Origin: Truepera sp.
GTDB lineage: Bacteria; Deinococcota; Deinococci; Deinococcales; Trueperaceae
NCBI GenBank assembly: GCA_032027045.1
Contig: JAVSMU010000001.1
Coordinates: 729,846-793,845, forward strand
Direction: 5' to 3'
DNA: 64,000 nt
Numbering within the stretch: the stretch's first letter is position 1; each line of letters opens with the position of its first letter. This document shows positions 52,671-60,804 of the stretch, piece by piece. The position numbers and the translations under genes were made by a program. A model generated the notes under the pieces. That model saw only the letters and a program-made list of their open reading frames with translations, did not search any database and was not told the origin of the DNA.

Positions 52671-53269
52671 TTTGCGCCCGCCCAGTCGCGGATCTCGGCC
52701 AGTAACCGCGCCCGCTGCTCCGCGTCGGTCACGAAGTCGATGGCGCCGGCGTCGACGACCCTCACGGGCGTGTGGGAGCGCGCGAAGAAGTCGTCGTAGG
52801 CGGCCGTGATGCGCCGCAAGTAACCGGCTTCGATCTCCGCCTCGAACGGGCGTCCACGCTTTGCGATCCGTTCCAGCAGTACCTCGGGCTGCGCCCGCAG
52901 GTAGACGACCAGATCGGGTAGCGGCAGGCGCGAGCGCAACTGTTCGAAGAGCTCACGGTAGAGCTGGAACTCGTCACCCGCGAGGGTGAGCGATGCGAAG
53001 AGGAAAGTCTTGTCGAACACGTAGTCGGCTACGGTATGGCTCTGGAAGAGCGGGGCCTGCGCCAACTCGGTATGCTGCCTGAAGCGAGACAGCAAGAAGA
53101 ACGTCTCGGTCTGGAAAGCGTAGCGCTTCGGGTCCTCGTAGAAGCGCGGAAGGAACGGGTTCTCTTCGACGACCTCGACCACCAGCCGAGCGGGCAGGTC
53201 CTCCGCCAGGTAGCGCGCCAGGCTCGTCTTCCCAACGCCGATGGGTCCTTCCACGACGATCGTTGCCAT
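52667..53269 (-). CDS. Deoxynucleoside kinase (first gene)
   Basis: A 200-residue kinase of the same family. The P-loop is E-G-P-I-G-V-G-K-T-S-L; the D-R-S position is replaced by Q-S-H-T-V-A-D-Y-V-F-D-K, the form seen in Bacillus-type deoxyguanosine kinases; the lid is E-R-I-A-K-R-G-R. The ATG at 53269 lies 10 nt after TATGCT. The pair of tandem kinases is the arrangement known from lactobacilli and Deinococcus. Confidence 0.88.
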   Translation of the reverse strand: MATIVVEGPIGVGKTSLARYLAEDLPARLVVEVVEENPFLPRFYEDPKRYAFQTETFFLLSRFRQHTELAQAPLFQSHTVADYVFDKTFLFASLTLAGDEFQLYRELFEQLRSRLPLPDLVVYLRAQPEVLLERIAKRGRPFEAEIEAGYLRRITAAYDDFFARSHTPVRVVDAGAIDFVTDAEQRARLLAEIRDWAGAK

Positions 53270-53279
53270 TCCGTGCCGG

Positions 53280-53285
53280 AGCATA
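53280..53285 (-). promoter_or_regulatory. -10 box of the deoxynucleoside kinase-murE operon
   Basis: TATGCT (minus strand) ends 10 nt before the ATG at 53269, so the leader is only a few bases long. Confidence 0.55.
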
Positions 53286-53338
53286 CCGTGCACCTATACG
53301 GCCCGCGGCACGTACCGGGACGGTCGGGGCGCGCGTGC

Positions 53339-53344
53339 TACAAT
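53339..53344 (+). promoter_or_regulatory. -10 box of the CNNM-family gene
   Basis: TACAAT ends 11 nt before the ATG at 53356, with no Shine-Dalgarno. Confidence 0.55.
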
Positions 53345-53355
53345 CCCCCCAACCG

Positions 53356-54789
53356 ATGGAAGACAACCCTCCGGAACGATCATCGCGCTCGAAGCGCGCC
53401 CTACCACTCCTGCTCTTCGCCCTCCCAACCAGTCTCGCCATGGCACAAGGCGGCGTGGCGCCCTCCGGTGGCGTCACCGCCGTCCAGGTCGTGGCCCTCG
53501 TGCTGCTGCTGGCCTTGTCGGCGTTCCTCTCTACGGCCCACACCGCGCTGACCACCGTGGGCGAGTGGCGGCTTCGGCGCCTGCGCGAGGAGGGGGGCGG
53601 TCCGGCCGGAGCGCTGAGCGTTCTCGAGGACAATCCGGCGCGCTTCATGAGCACGCTCCTTATCGGCAACACGGCCGTCAACGCTGCGATAGCGGTGCTC
53701 ATCCTCGACCTCCTGCTGCGCAACGCCAGCGCGCTCGGCATCGGCCAGGCACTGGCCATCGCCATCGCCATCGCTGCGGCCAGCGTCGCCATCCTGCTGT
53801 TCTGCGAGTTGGCCCCCAAGTCGATCGCCGTCCAGGACCCGTTGCGGGTCACCAAGCTGGTCCTCAGGCCCGTGTACACGCTCTCGATAGTCCTTTACCC
53901 CCTCGGCCTGGCGTTCAACTGGTTGTCCAGCCAGTTCCTGCGGATGTTCCGCATCGAGCCCACGCGGGCCGCGCTCATGTCGGAGGGAGAGCTGAGGCTC
54001 ATGCTCCAGACGGCCGAGGAGTCAGGCGTCATCGAGGCGCAGGAGCGCGCCATGATCAAGGGCGTCATCGACTTGGAGGAGACCGTCGTGCGCGAGGTCA
54101 TGACACCGCGGGTTGCCGTGGTGGGCATCAGCGGCGACGCCGACCTCAGGGAGCTCCAGGAAGTCGTCACCGCCCACGGCTACAGCCGCCTGCCCGTCTA
54201 CGGCGAGGGGGTCGACGACATCGAAGGCATGGCCTACGCTCGCGACCTGCTGCCTTACATCGGGCGCTCCGAGACACTGGCGAAGACGAAGGTCAGAGAC
54301 CTCATGACCCCCGTGCAGTACGTGCCGGAAACGCTTTCGGTACTTAGCCTGCTGCGCGAGATGCGCATGCGGAAGAACCACATAGCCGTAGTGGTAGACG
54401 AGTTCGGCGGCACGGCCGGCGTGGTGACTCTCGAAGACATCATCGAGGAGATCACCGGCGAGATCTACGACGAGACCGACGAGGACGAGGTAGAGGACAT
54501 AGTGGAACTCGAAGACGGCAGCTTCCGCCTGCAGGGCGGGACGCACATCGAGGCGATGGCGTCCAAGTTGGGCCTCGTCTTCGATCCGAACACCGATTAC
54601 GACACGGTGGCCGGGTTCCTCATCGACGAGTTCGACCACATCGCGCAAGTCGGGGAGGAAGTCACGGTCCAGGGCATGCGCTTCACGGTGGAGGAGGCCG
54701 ACGAGCGCCGGGTGATCAGCGTCAGGGCCACGCCGGTAGCGCCCGCCGTGCCGGAAACCGAGGCACTTCCTGAGCCCGCGGAGGGTTGA
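53356..54789 (+). CDS. CNNM/CorC-family transporter with CBS pair
   Basis: A 477-residue hemolysin-C-type membrane protein. It has a signal-like first helix, a DUF21/CNNM membrane domain (about 40-180, with S-A-F-L-S-T-A-H-T and the E-L-A-P-K-S segment), two CBS domains (about 200-330, opening V-R-E-V-M-T-P-R), and a C-terminal CorC_HlyC domain with an F-G-G-T-A-G-V-V-T-L-E-D-I-I-E-E-I-T-G-E-I stretch. Members export magnesium or cobalt. An acidic insert (D-E-T-D-E-D-E-V-E-D) follows the CBS pair. Confidence 0.92.
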   Translation: MEDNPPERSSRSKRALPLLLFALPTSLAMAQGGVAPSGGVTAVQVVALVLLLALSAFLSTAHTALTTVGEWRLRRLREEGGGPAGALSVLEDNPARFMSTLLIGNTAVNAAIAVLILDLLLRNASALGIGQALAIAIAIAAASVAILLFCELAPKSIAVQDPLRVTKLVLRPVYTLSIVLYPLGLAFNWLSSQFLRMFRIEPTRAALMSEGELRLMLQTAEESGVIEAQERAMIKGVIDLEETVVREVMTPRVAVVGISGDADLRELQEVVTAHGYSRLPVYGEGVDDIEGMAYARDLLPYIGRSETLAKTKVRDLMTPVQYVPETLSVLSLLREMRMRKNHIAVVVDEFGGTAGVVTLEDIIEEITGEIYDETDEDEVEDIVELEDGSFRLQGGTHIEAMASKLGLVFDPNTDYDTVAGFLIDEFDHIAQVGEEVTVQGMRFTVEEADERRVISVRATPVAPAVPETEALPEPAEG

Positions 54790-54814
54790 CCGCGGGGCCT
54801 GCTCGAGCAGTGCC

Positions 54815-55921
54815 TCAGCCCAAGTAGTTGCGCTCCACGCGCGGCATGAGGCCGGTCAGGAGCTCGTATGACACCGTGCCGACGGCGCGCGCCAGGTCCT
54901 CGGCGTCGGGGCCGTCGCCGCCCCAAAGGGTAGCCGCGTCGCCGGGCCCGACCGGTCCGGCGGCGCCGACGTCCAGCAGCATCTGGTCCATGCAGACCCT
55001 GCCGACCACGGGGCAGCGCTCGCCGTTCACGCTCGCCCAGCCCTTGCCCGTGAGCGCACGCGGGTAGCCGTCGGCGTAGCCCATCCTCAAGCTCGCAAGC
55101 GTGGTGTCATGCGGGGCTTGCCAGAGCCGCCCGTAAGACACGCTCGTGCCGGCGGCTACCCGCTTCACGAAGGTTATAGGCGCCCTCAGGCGCATGACCG
55201 GGGCCACGCGCGGCTCCATGGCGGCCACGTGGTCGCTCGAGTGGTAGCCGTAGAGCACGATCCCAGGACGCACCATGTCGTAGTGCGCCTCCGGGTAGGC
55301 CAGTATGGCGGCGGAGTTGGCCGCGTGGCGGAGGGGTGCCTGCAGCCCGTCGCGGGCAAGTTCATCCAGGGCGCTCTCGAACGCCTCGACCTGGGCGAGA
55401 GTGGCGGCCCTGGACTCCTCGTCGGAATCCGAGAAGTGGGTCCAGACCCCCTGAAGCTCGAGTTGCGCCGCGGCCGCGATGCGGCGGGCGACGCTAGCGG
55501 TGGCGGTCCACGGCAGCCCGAGACGGCCCATGCCCGTGTCGACCTTGAGGTGCAGCCTGAGCTTGCGCGGCAGGTCGGCGGCCAGGTAGCGGTCGACCGA
55601 CGCCTCGTCGGTGGCCACGAGCGCCACGCCCAGGTCGCACAGCTCCGTGATCACGGCGCGGTCCCTCACCGGGATCAGCAGGAGCACGCCTGCGGCCGAG
55701 GCGGCGGCGCGGACGGCTCGCGCCTCGTCCGGCGTGGCCACCCCGAACCACTGCGTGCCCTCGGCGGCGAGCCTGTGCGCGACCTCGGGCAGCCCGTGGC
55801 CATAGGCGTTGGCCTTGACCATCGCCATGGTCATGACCTCGGGGGCGACGTGCGTCCTCACGTAGGCGAGGTTCCTGGCGAGCACGCCCAGGTCGACGTC
55901 CGCGACGGGATTCTCAGACAT
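54815..55921 (-). CDS. alr: Alanine racemase
   Basis: A 368-residue PLP enzyme that makes D-alanine for peptidoglycan. The PLP lysine is K36 in M-V-K-A-N-A-Y-G-H-G, the second catalytic tyrosine is in V-S-Y-G-R-L-W, and the G-Y-A-D-G-Y-P-R segment is complete. It stands near murE (2.8 kb), the other cell-wall gene here. The ATG at 55921 follows TAGACT by 5 nt. Confidence 0.95.
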   Translation of the reverse strand: MSENPVADVDLGVLARNLAYVRTHVAPEVMTMAMVKANAYGHGLPEVAHRLAAEGTQWFGVATPDEARAVRAAASAAGVLLLIPVRDRAVITELCDLGVALVATDEASVDRYLAADLPRKLRLHLKVDTGMGRLGLPWTATASVARRIAAAAQLELQGVWTHFSDSDEESRAATLAQVEAFESALDELARDGLQAPLRHAANSAAILAYPEAHYDMVRPGIVLYGYHSSDHVAAMEPRVAPVMRLRAPITFVKRVAAGTSVSYGRLWQAPHDTTLASLRMGYADGYPRALTGKGWASVNGERCPVVGRVCMDQMLLDVGAAGPVGPGDAATLWGGDGPDAEDLARAVGTVSYELLTGLMPRVERNYLG

Positions 55922-55926
55922 GCGGG

Positions 55927-55932
55927 AGTCTA
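55927..55932 (-). promoter_or_regulatory. Leaderless -10 box of alr
   Basis: TAGACT (minus strand) ends 5 nt before the ATG at 55921. Confidence 0.65.
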
Positions 55933-55985
55933 TCAGGAGGGCGTGGCGCGGTGACGCCGGTCGTAGGTTTCCGGGACGAGCGCCC

Positions 55986-57176
55986 TCAGCGGGTCCAACT
56001 GGTGCGCCGCTCGGCCGTCTTGGCCACGGAGGACGCCATGAGGGTGAGGATTATGTAGAGGATCGCCACCGTGTTGAACGGCGGAAACACCTCGAAGTTG
56101 GCCGCCTGGAACTCCCTCGCGCGCTGCGTGATGTCTCGCACCGAGAGCACCGAGAGGAGCGAAGTGTCCTTGAGCATGGCGATGAACTCGTTGCCCAGGG
56201 GCGGAACCACGATGCGCAAGGCTTGCGGCAGCACGACGAAGCGCGCCGTCTGCCAGGTGCTCAGGCCGAGGCTGCGGGCCGCCTCCGTCTGGCCCCTGCC
56301 GATGGCCTCGATGCCGGCCCGGAAGATCTCGGCCATGTAGGCCGCGTAGCCGAGGCTGATGCCCACGATGCCGCGCGTGACGCGCGACATGTCGATGAAG
56401 CCGCCCGTGGCGTCACGGATGGCGCCCTGAAGCGGGAAGCCGACGTAGAGGATCACGACCAGCATGGGTATCCCGCGGAGCACGTCGACGTAGAGCTCGG
56501 AAACGAGCCTGAGTGGGTGGGAGCCGCTCTGCCAGCTGGCGAAGGTGAGCGACAGGCCCAGACCGCCCAGGAACAGCAGCAGCATCGCCGGGCGTTGCAG
56601 CGCCGGCGTGAGGAACGACGTGCGCCACAAGACGTTGGCGCCGGCCGGCACGTCTGCCACCGGCAGGAGCGCCGCGGTCACCTGACCGGACTCGAGGCGC
56701 TCGAGGGCGGCCGCGGAATCGACCACGGCGCGGACCGCCTGGGAACCCTCGGCGCCCGGGTACTGCCCACGCTTCACGGGGTCGGAGGCGCTGGCCGGGG
56801 TGCCTTGAAGGATGGCCACGCGCCCCTCCGTGTTGCCGATGAGGACGTACTGCTCGTGCGGCCTCGTCAACAGCGCGGCCGCCCCGATCAGCAGGACGGC
56901 CGAGCCGATCAGGAAGTTGCGCACGGTGTGTTCGCCCAGCTTCAGGAGCTGCAGGCCCGCCAGCACCAGGCCCAGCGCAGAGGCCGCCAGGTAGGCGACC
57001 ACGGTGACGAACACCGTGGTCCCGATGCCTGGGACGAGGAACTTGAGCGCGTCTTGGTAGCGGTCCGACGAGGCGAAGAGGTAGACGACGAACGGGAGCG
57101 CCGTCAGCAGGATCAGGTAACTCGGCCTGATGTTGCTGAGAACGCCGCGGCGCCGGGCCGTGGGCGAGGGGTTCAC
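55986..57176 (-). CDS. Polar amino-acid ABC transporter permease with inserted domain
   Basis: A 396-residue permease of the HisM/GlnP type. The conserved EAA-loop region E-A-A-R-S-L-G-L-S-T-W-Q-T and the R-G-I-P-M-L-V-V-I-L segment are in place in the C-terminal half. Family members are about 220 residues; this one is larger because, after the first helix pair, it carries an added helix (about 87-104), about 90 extracytoplasmic residues (104-196) and a return helix. The insert has a substrate-binding-protein-like look (A-A-L-E-R-L-E-S-G-Q-V-T-A-A-L-L). It follows the binding-protein gene by 64 bp; no ATPase gene is here. Confidence 0.85.
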   Translation of the reverse strand: MNPSPTARRRGVLSNIRPSYLILLTALPFVVYLFASSDRYQDALKFLVPGIGTTVFVTVVAYLAASALGLVLAGLQLLKLGEHTVRNFLIGSAVLLIGAAALLTRPHEQYVLIGNTEGRVAILQGTPASASDPVKRGQYPGAEGSQAVRAVVDSAAALERLESGQVTAALLPVADVPAGANVLWRTSFLTPALQRPAMLLLFLGGLGLSLTFASWQSGSHPLRLVSELYVDVLRGIPMLVVILYVGFPLQGAIRDATGGFIDMSRVTRGIVGISLGYAAYMAEIFRAGIEAIGRGQTEAARSLGLSTWQTARFVVLPQALRIVVPPLGNEFIAMLKDTSLLSVLSVRDITQRAREFQAANFEVFPPFNTVAILYIILTLMASSVAKTAERRTSWTR

Positions 57177-57240
57177 CTGGGCCCCTCGACGTGCCTGACC
57201 CGGCGCCGATGACGTTTCATGAACTTGGCGGAACTAGCCC

Positions 57241-58014
57241 TTACGGGGCTTCTTCGCCAGTGAACCACTTGGCGCCGAGCGCCGCGAGGGTGCCGTCGGC
57301 CTTGATCATCTCGATGCCGGCGTTGAGGGCGTCCACCAGCTCGTTGCCCTGCTGCACCGCGAAGCCGAGCTTGTCGCCGGACTCGACGTTGCGGATGGGC
57401 GCGGCGATCTGGCCGGCGTACTGCTGCACGAAGGCGTCGGCCGAGGAGTCGTCGATCATCACGCCGTCGACGTCACCGTTGATGAGCGCCAGGATGGCGG
57501 CGTTGAAGTCGTCGTAGATGCGCACGCGGTCACGGCCGACGAGCTCTTGGGCGAGATCCGCGTTGGTGGTGCCGTTCTGGGCGCCGAGGATGAGCTTGCT
57601 GTCGGTGACGGTGAAGTCGGCGAGGGTCAGGTTCGAGTCCTCGGTGCGCACGGCGACGGCCTGGTTGACCTCGTGGTACGGCTCTGTGAACTCGACGACC
57701 TTGGCCCGCTCGGGGGTGATGCTGATGCCCGAGGCGATCATGTCGAACTCGCCGTTGGCCAGTGCCGCGAAGATGCCGTCCCAGGCAGTGGTCTGGAACT
57801 TGGCGACGCAGTTGACGCGCTCGCAGATGGCGTTGACCACGTCGACGTCGAAGCCGACGATGTCGCCGTTCTGATCCACCGTCTCGAACGGCGGGTAGGT
57901 GGTGTCGGAGCCGACGATTATCGTGCGACCGCCGAGATCGGGCGTTTGTGCCAGCGCCATCGTCCCGGCGAGGGCGAGGGCGAGTACCACCAGGCTTGAG
58001 AGTAACCGCTTCAT
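57241..58014 (-). CDS. Polar amino-acid substrate-binding protein
   Basis: A 257-residue periplasmic binding protein for a polar amino acid (arginine, glutamine, histidine or like). It has a signal peptide (A-L-A-G-T-M-A-L-A-Q, cut after A-Q or A-L-A), then I-I-V-G-S-D-T-T-Y-P-P-F-E, G-F-D-V-D-V-V-N-A-I, the F-D-M-I-A-S-G-I-S-I-T-P-E-R segment typical of the family. The ATG at 58014 has GGAGG 8 nt upstream; an in-frame TTG 6 nt upstream is less likely. Sequence alone does not fix the ligand. Confidence 0.92.
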   Translation of the reverse strand: MKRLLSSLVVLALALAGTMALAQTPDLGGRTIIVGSDTTYPPFETVDQNGDIVGFDVDVVNAICERVNCVAKFQTTAWDGIFAALANGEFDMIASGISITPERAKVVEFTEPYHEVNQAVAVRTEDSNLTLADFTVTDSKLILGAQNGTTNADLAQELVGRDRVRIYDDFNAAILALINGDVDGVMIDDSSADAFVQQYAGQIAAPIRNVESGDKLGFAVQQGNELVDALNAGIEMIKADGTLAALGAKWFTGEEAP

Positions 58015-58071
58015 TTGCAACCTCCGCTTGAGCGCCGCGGGCGCTCACCTATGAGTAATGCCGACCACGCG

Positions 58072-58101
58072 AGCATAAGCGCGCGCCGCGGGCTCTTGCA
58101 A
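58072..58101 (-). promoter_or_regulatory. Promoter of the amino-acid binding protein and permease genes
   Basis: Minus-strand -35 TTGCAA (58096-58101) and -10 TATGCT (58072-58077), 18-bp spacer. The 5' leader of about 50 nt carries a perfect 7-bp GAGCGCC/GGCGCTC hairpin (58030-58046) before GGAGG. Confidence 0.7.
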
Positions 58102-58153
58102 CAGAGTACCTTCGGGAGTCGCCCGACGGTTAAGAAGAAGTAAGTGCCCGGCG

Positions 58154-58159
58154 TACACT
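58154..58159 (+). promoter_or_regulatory. Leaderless -10 box of recG
   Basis: TACACT ends 8 nt before the ATG at 58168. Confidence 0.65.
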
Positions 58160-58167
58160 TACGCAGC

Positions 58168-60231
58168 ATGAGCACGGTCCTCGACCTGGACGCGCCGGTT
58201 GCCTCCAAGGCGGTCGACCTGGGGGCACAGGCCCCGAGCAAACTCGCCGAGGTAGGTATCGGGACTTACCGCGACCTCCTCGGTTACCTGCCGCGGCGCT
58301 ACGAGGACAGGCGGGCCCTGCCAGATTTCGCCAACCTGACGGACGGGCAGACGGCCACGATATCGGGACGGGTGATGAGCCGCGTCGGCAACCGCACGCG
58401 CCGCGGCCTGCACGTCATGCGCGCGAGCCTCGAAGGCGGGCAGGGTCAACGCGTGACGGCCGTCTGGTTCAACCAGCCATGGCTCGAGCGGCAGATCTTC
58501 CCCGGCGTCAGGCTCATCCTCACGGGCCGAGTGAAGCGCCTCGGCCGCAAGCTGGAGGTAGCCGTCCAGGGCTTCGAGGTCGATGACGACACGGAGTCGC
58601 TGTCGTTCAACCGCATCGTGGGCATCTACCCCAGCACTCCCGGGCTCAGCCAGGCGTACCTGCGGCGCGCCGTGAAGCGGCTGCTCGACGCCCTGCCGAC
58701 GCTGCCCGATCACCTGCAGCGCTCGATCCTCGAGACCAACGACCTGCTGTCCCTCGACCGGGCCATGCGCGCGGCTCACTTCCCGGAGAGTGAGGAGGCG
58801 CTCCAGGCCGCGCTAAAGCGGCTCAAGTTCGACGACTTCCTCTTCCTCCAGCTGGCGCTGCTGCGGAGCCGGGACCCCGGCAGGGTGGCGCGCAGCTTCG
58901 ACGTGCGCCGGGAACAGTTGGAGGAGTTCGCCTCCAGCCTGCCCTTCGCGCTCACGCCCTACCAGGAGCGCGCCTTGAACGAGATCCTTGCCGACCTGGC
59001 GGCGCCCAGGCAGATGGCGCGGCTGCTGCAGGGCGACGTGGGGTCGGGCAAGACGGCGGTCGCCGCCGCCGCGGTTTACGTGGTGGTCAAGAACGGCTCG
59101 CAGGCGGCCCTGATGGCGCCGACCGAGATCCTCGCCCGGCAGCACTTCCTCAACCTGCAGCGCTACCTCTTCCCCTTGGGGGTGCGGATGGAGCTGCTGA
59201 TCGGTGCCATGACCGCCGGCGAGCGCCGGAGCGCCAAGGCCCGGATAGCCACGGGGGAGGCCGAGTTCGTGGTGGGCACGCACGCGCTCATCCAGGAGGG
59301 CGTCGAGTTCGCCGACCTCGGGTTGGCCGTGATCGACGAGGAGCACCGGTTCGGGGTCGACCAGCGGCGGAGCCTCATCAAGGACATGCCCGACGTCTTG
59401 GTCATGAGCGCAACGCCCATCCCCCGGTCGCTGGCACTCACGAGCTACGGCGACCTCGACCTCACCACCATCGAGGGGTTGCCCCCCGGCCGCCTGCCGG
59501 TCAAGACGCTGCTGGTACCGGCAACGAAGCGGCTCGACGTCTACCGCTTCGCCTGGGAGCAGGTCAAGCAGGGGCGGCAGGTCTACGTGGTCACGCCGCT
59601 GATCGAGGACTCGGAGGCCCTGGACGAGGTGCTCGCCGCCACCACGCTCGAGGCGGACCTGCGGCAGATACTGCCCGAGGCCGCGCGGATAGGGCTGCTT
59701 CACGGCCGGCAGTCACCCGCCGAGAAGGACGGCGTGATGGCCGCGTTCCGCGATCACCGGCTCGACGTGCTCGTGTCTACCACCGTCATAGAGGTCGGCG
59801 TGGACGTTCAGAACGCCACGGTCATGATCATCGAGAACGCCGAGCGCTTCGGGCTGGCCCAACTGCACCAGCTGCGCGGCCGGGTCGGGCGCGGCGCCCA
59901 CGCCAGCCACTGCGTCCTGGTGGCGGGCGACGCCGGCCGCAAGACGCGCGCGAGGCTCGGGGTGCTGGTCAAGCACGCGGACGGCTTCACCATCGCCGAG
60001 ATGGACCTGCGGCTGCGCGGGCCTGGGGACCTCAGGGGCACGCGCCAGTCGGGGCTCCCCGAGCTGACGATAGGCGACGTCTTGAACGACGGTGAGATCA
60101 TCGAGGCCGCGCGTGCTCTCGCGCAGCGCATGCTTGCCGCCGACCCGGAACTCGAGGCCCCGTGGGCGGCGCGTCTGGTGACCGAGCTACGCAGCCGCAG
60201 CCGGGCGGTGATGGTGCGTGAGGTCATCTGA
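58168..60231 (+). CDS. recG: ATP-dependent DNA helicase RecG
   Basis: A 687-residue helicase that remodels stalled forks and branched DNA. It has the wedge domain with an OB fold (about 60-160), helicase domain 1 with Walker A G-D-V-G-S-G-K-T and D-E-E-H-R-F-G, and domain 2 with Q-L-R-G-R-V-G-R-G. The C-terminal T-R-Q-S-G-L-P segment is the RecG hook. The ATG is fixed by the box above. Confidence 0.96.
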   Translation: MSTVLDLDAPVASKAVDLGAQAPSKLAEVGIGTYRDLLGYLPRRYEDRRALPDFANLTDGQTATISGRVMSRVGNRTRRGLHVMRASLEGGQGQRVTAVWFNQPWLERQIFPGVRLILTGRVKRLGRKLEVAVQGFEVDDDTESLSFNRIVGIYPSTPGLSQAYLRRAVKRLLDALPTLPDHLQRSILETNDLLSLDRAMRAAHFPESEEALQAALKRLKFDDFLFLQLALLRSRDPGRVARSFDVRREQLEEFASSLPFALTPYQERALNEILADLAAPRQMARLLQGDVGSGKTAVAAAAVYVVVKNGSQAALMAPTEILARQHFLNLQRYLFPLGVRMELLIGAMTAGERRSAKARIATGEAEFVVGTHALIQEGVEFADLGLAVIDEEHRFGVDQRRSLIKDMPDVLVMSATPIPRSLALTSYGDLDLTTIEGLPPGRLPVKTLLVPATKRLDVYRFAWEQVKQGRQVYVVTPLIEDSEALDEVLAATTLEADLRQILPEAARIGLLHGRQSPAEKDGVMAAFRDHRLDVLVSTTVIEVGVDVQNATVMIIENAERFGLAQLHQLRGRVGRGAHASHCVLVAGDAGRKTRARLGVLVKHADGFTIAEMDLRLRGPGDLRGTRQSGLPELTIGDVLNDGEIIEAARALAQRMLAADPELEAPWAARLVTELRSRSRAVMVREVI

Positions 60232-60271
60232 CGTGCCTGCGCTAGGCTGGCTACCAGGTCCGGCCGCCGGC

Positions 60272-60310
60272 ATGCCGGACGCGCATCAGGGAAGGGCGGC
60301 CCGCGCGTGA
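60272..60310 (+). other. 12-codon micro-ORF overlapping the next start
   Basis: An ATG at 60272 opens M-P-D-A-H-Q-G-R-A-A-R-A and ends at TGA 60308-60310, overlapping the GTG at 60307 (GTGA). No clear Shine-Dalgarno or -10 is next to it. It is the same geometry as the deoA micro-ORF, but may be chance. Confidence 0.25.
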
Positions 60311-60792
60311 GGCTGTTACTGCGATTCGGGATCTTCGCCGCGCTGCTCGGCCTGGCTGTCGGGCTGGTGCTGCGCGTGAGCCTGGGCCGGCGGCGCTTCG
60401 CGCTGCTGGCGGGCCTCGCGCTGGTGCCGCTGGCGCTGCACGCGACTTACCTGCTCGTGCTTGCCGGGCGCGCCGGGTTGTCGACGTTGCCCACGGCTGC
60501 CTTCGCTGGCACGGCGCTGGTCCTACTGCTTCTGGGGGTGATGCTGGGGCGGGCGTGGAGCACCTCCCGGCCGTGGTTGACGGTCCTGGTGCCGCTCGGG
60601 GTCGCCGTGCTCTACGCCATCGTCGCGACCCTGCTCCTCACTCCGGCTTGGGAGGCGCACGCGTACGCGCCCGACGCGGTCGCCGGAGCCGTCTACGGCC
60701 TGGCCAGCCTGTTCGCCGCCGCGCTGCTCGTGCCGTTCGCCTTCGGCGAGCGGGTCTCCGGGCCGCCCCGGCTCCCGGGCGGGCCTGGGTAG
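60307..60792 (+). CDS. Five-helix membrane protein, family not recognised
   Basis: A 161-residue protein with about five hydrophobic helices separated by very short loops and rich in leucine, alanine and glycine. It is started by GTG, with AAGG about 12 nt upstream. It ends with a proline- and glycine-rich tail of 12 residues. No motif, charged residue or neighbour identifies its role. It lies between recG and a LEA-like lipoprotein gene, 12 bp before the latter. Confidence 0.55.
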   Translation: MRLLLRFGIFAALLGLAVGLVLRVSLGRRRFALLAGLALVPLALHATYLLVLAGRAGLSTLPTAAFAGTALVLLLLGVMLGRAWSTSRPWLTVLVPLGVAVLYAIVATLLLTPAWEAHAYAPDAVAGAVYGLASLFAAALLVPFAFGERVSGPPRLPGGPG

Positions 60793-60798
60793 TAGACT
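60793..60798 (+). promoter_or_regulatory. Leaderless -10 box of the LEA-like lipoprotein gene
   Basis: TAGACT ends 6 nt before the GTG at 60805; its first bases overlap the end of the upstream gene region. Confidence 0.6.
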
Positions 60799-60804
60799 CT
60801 GGTC

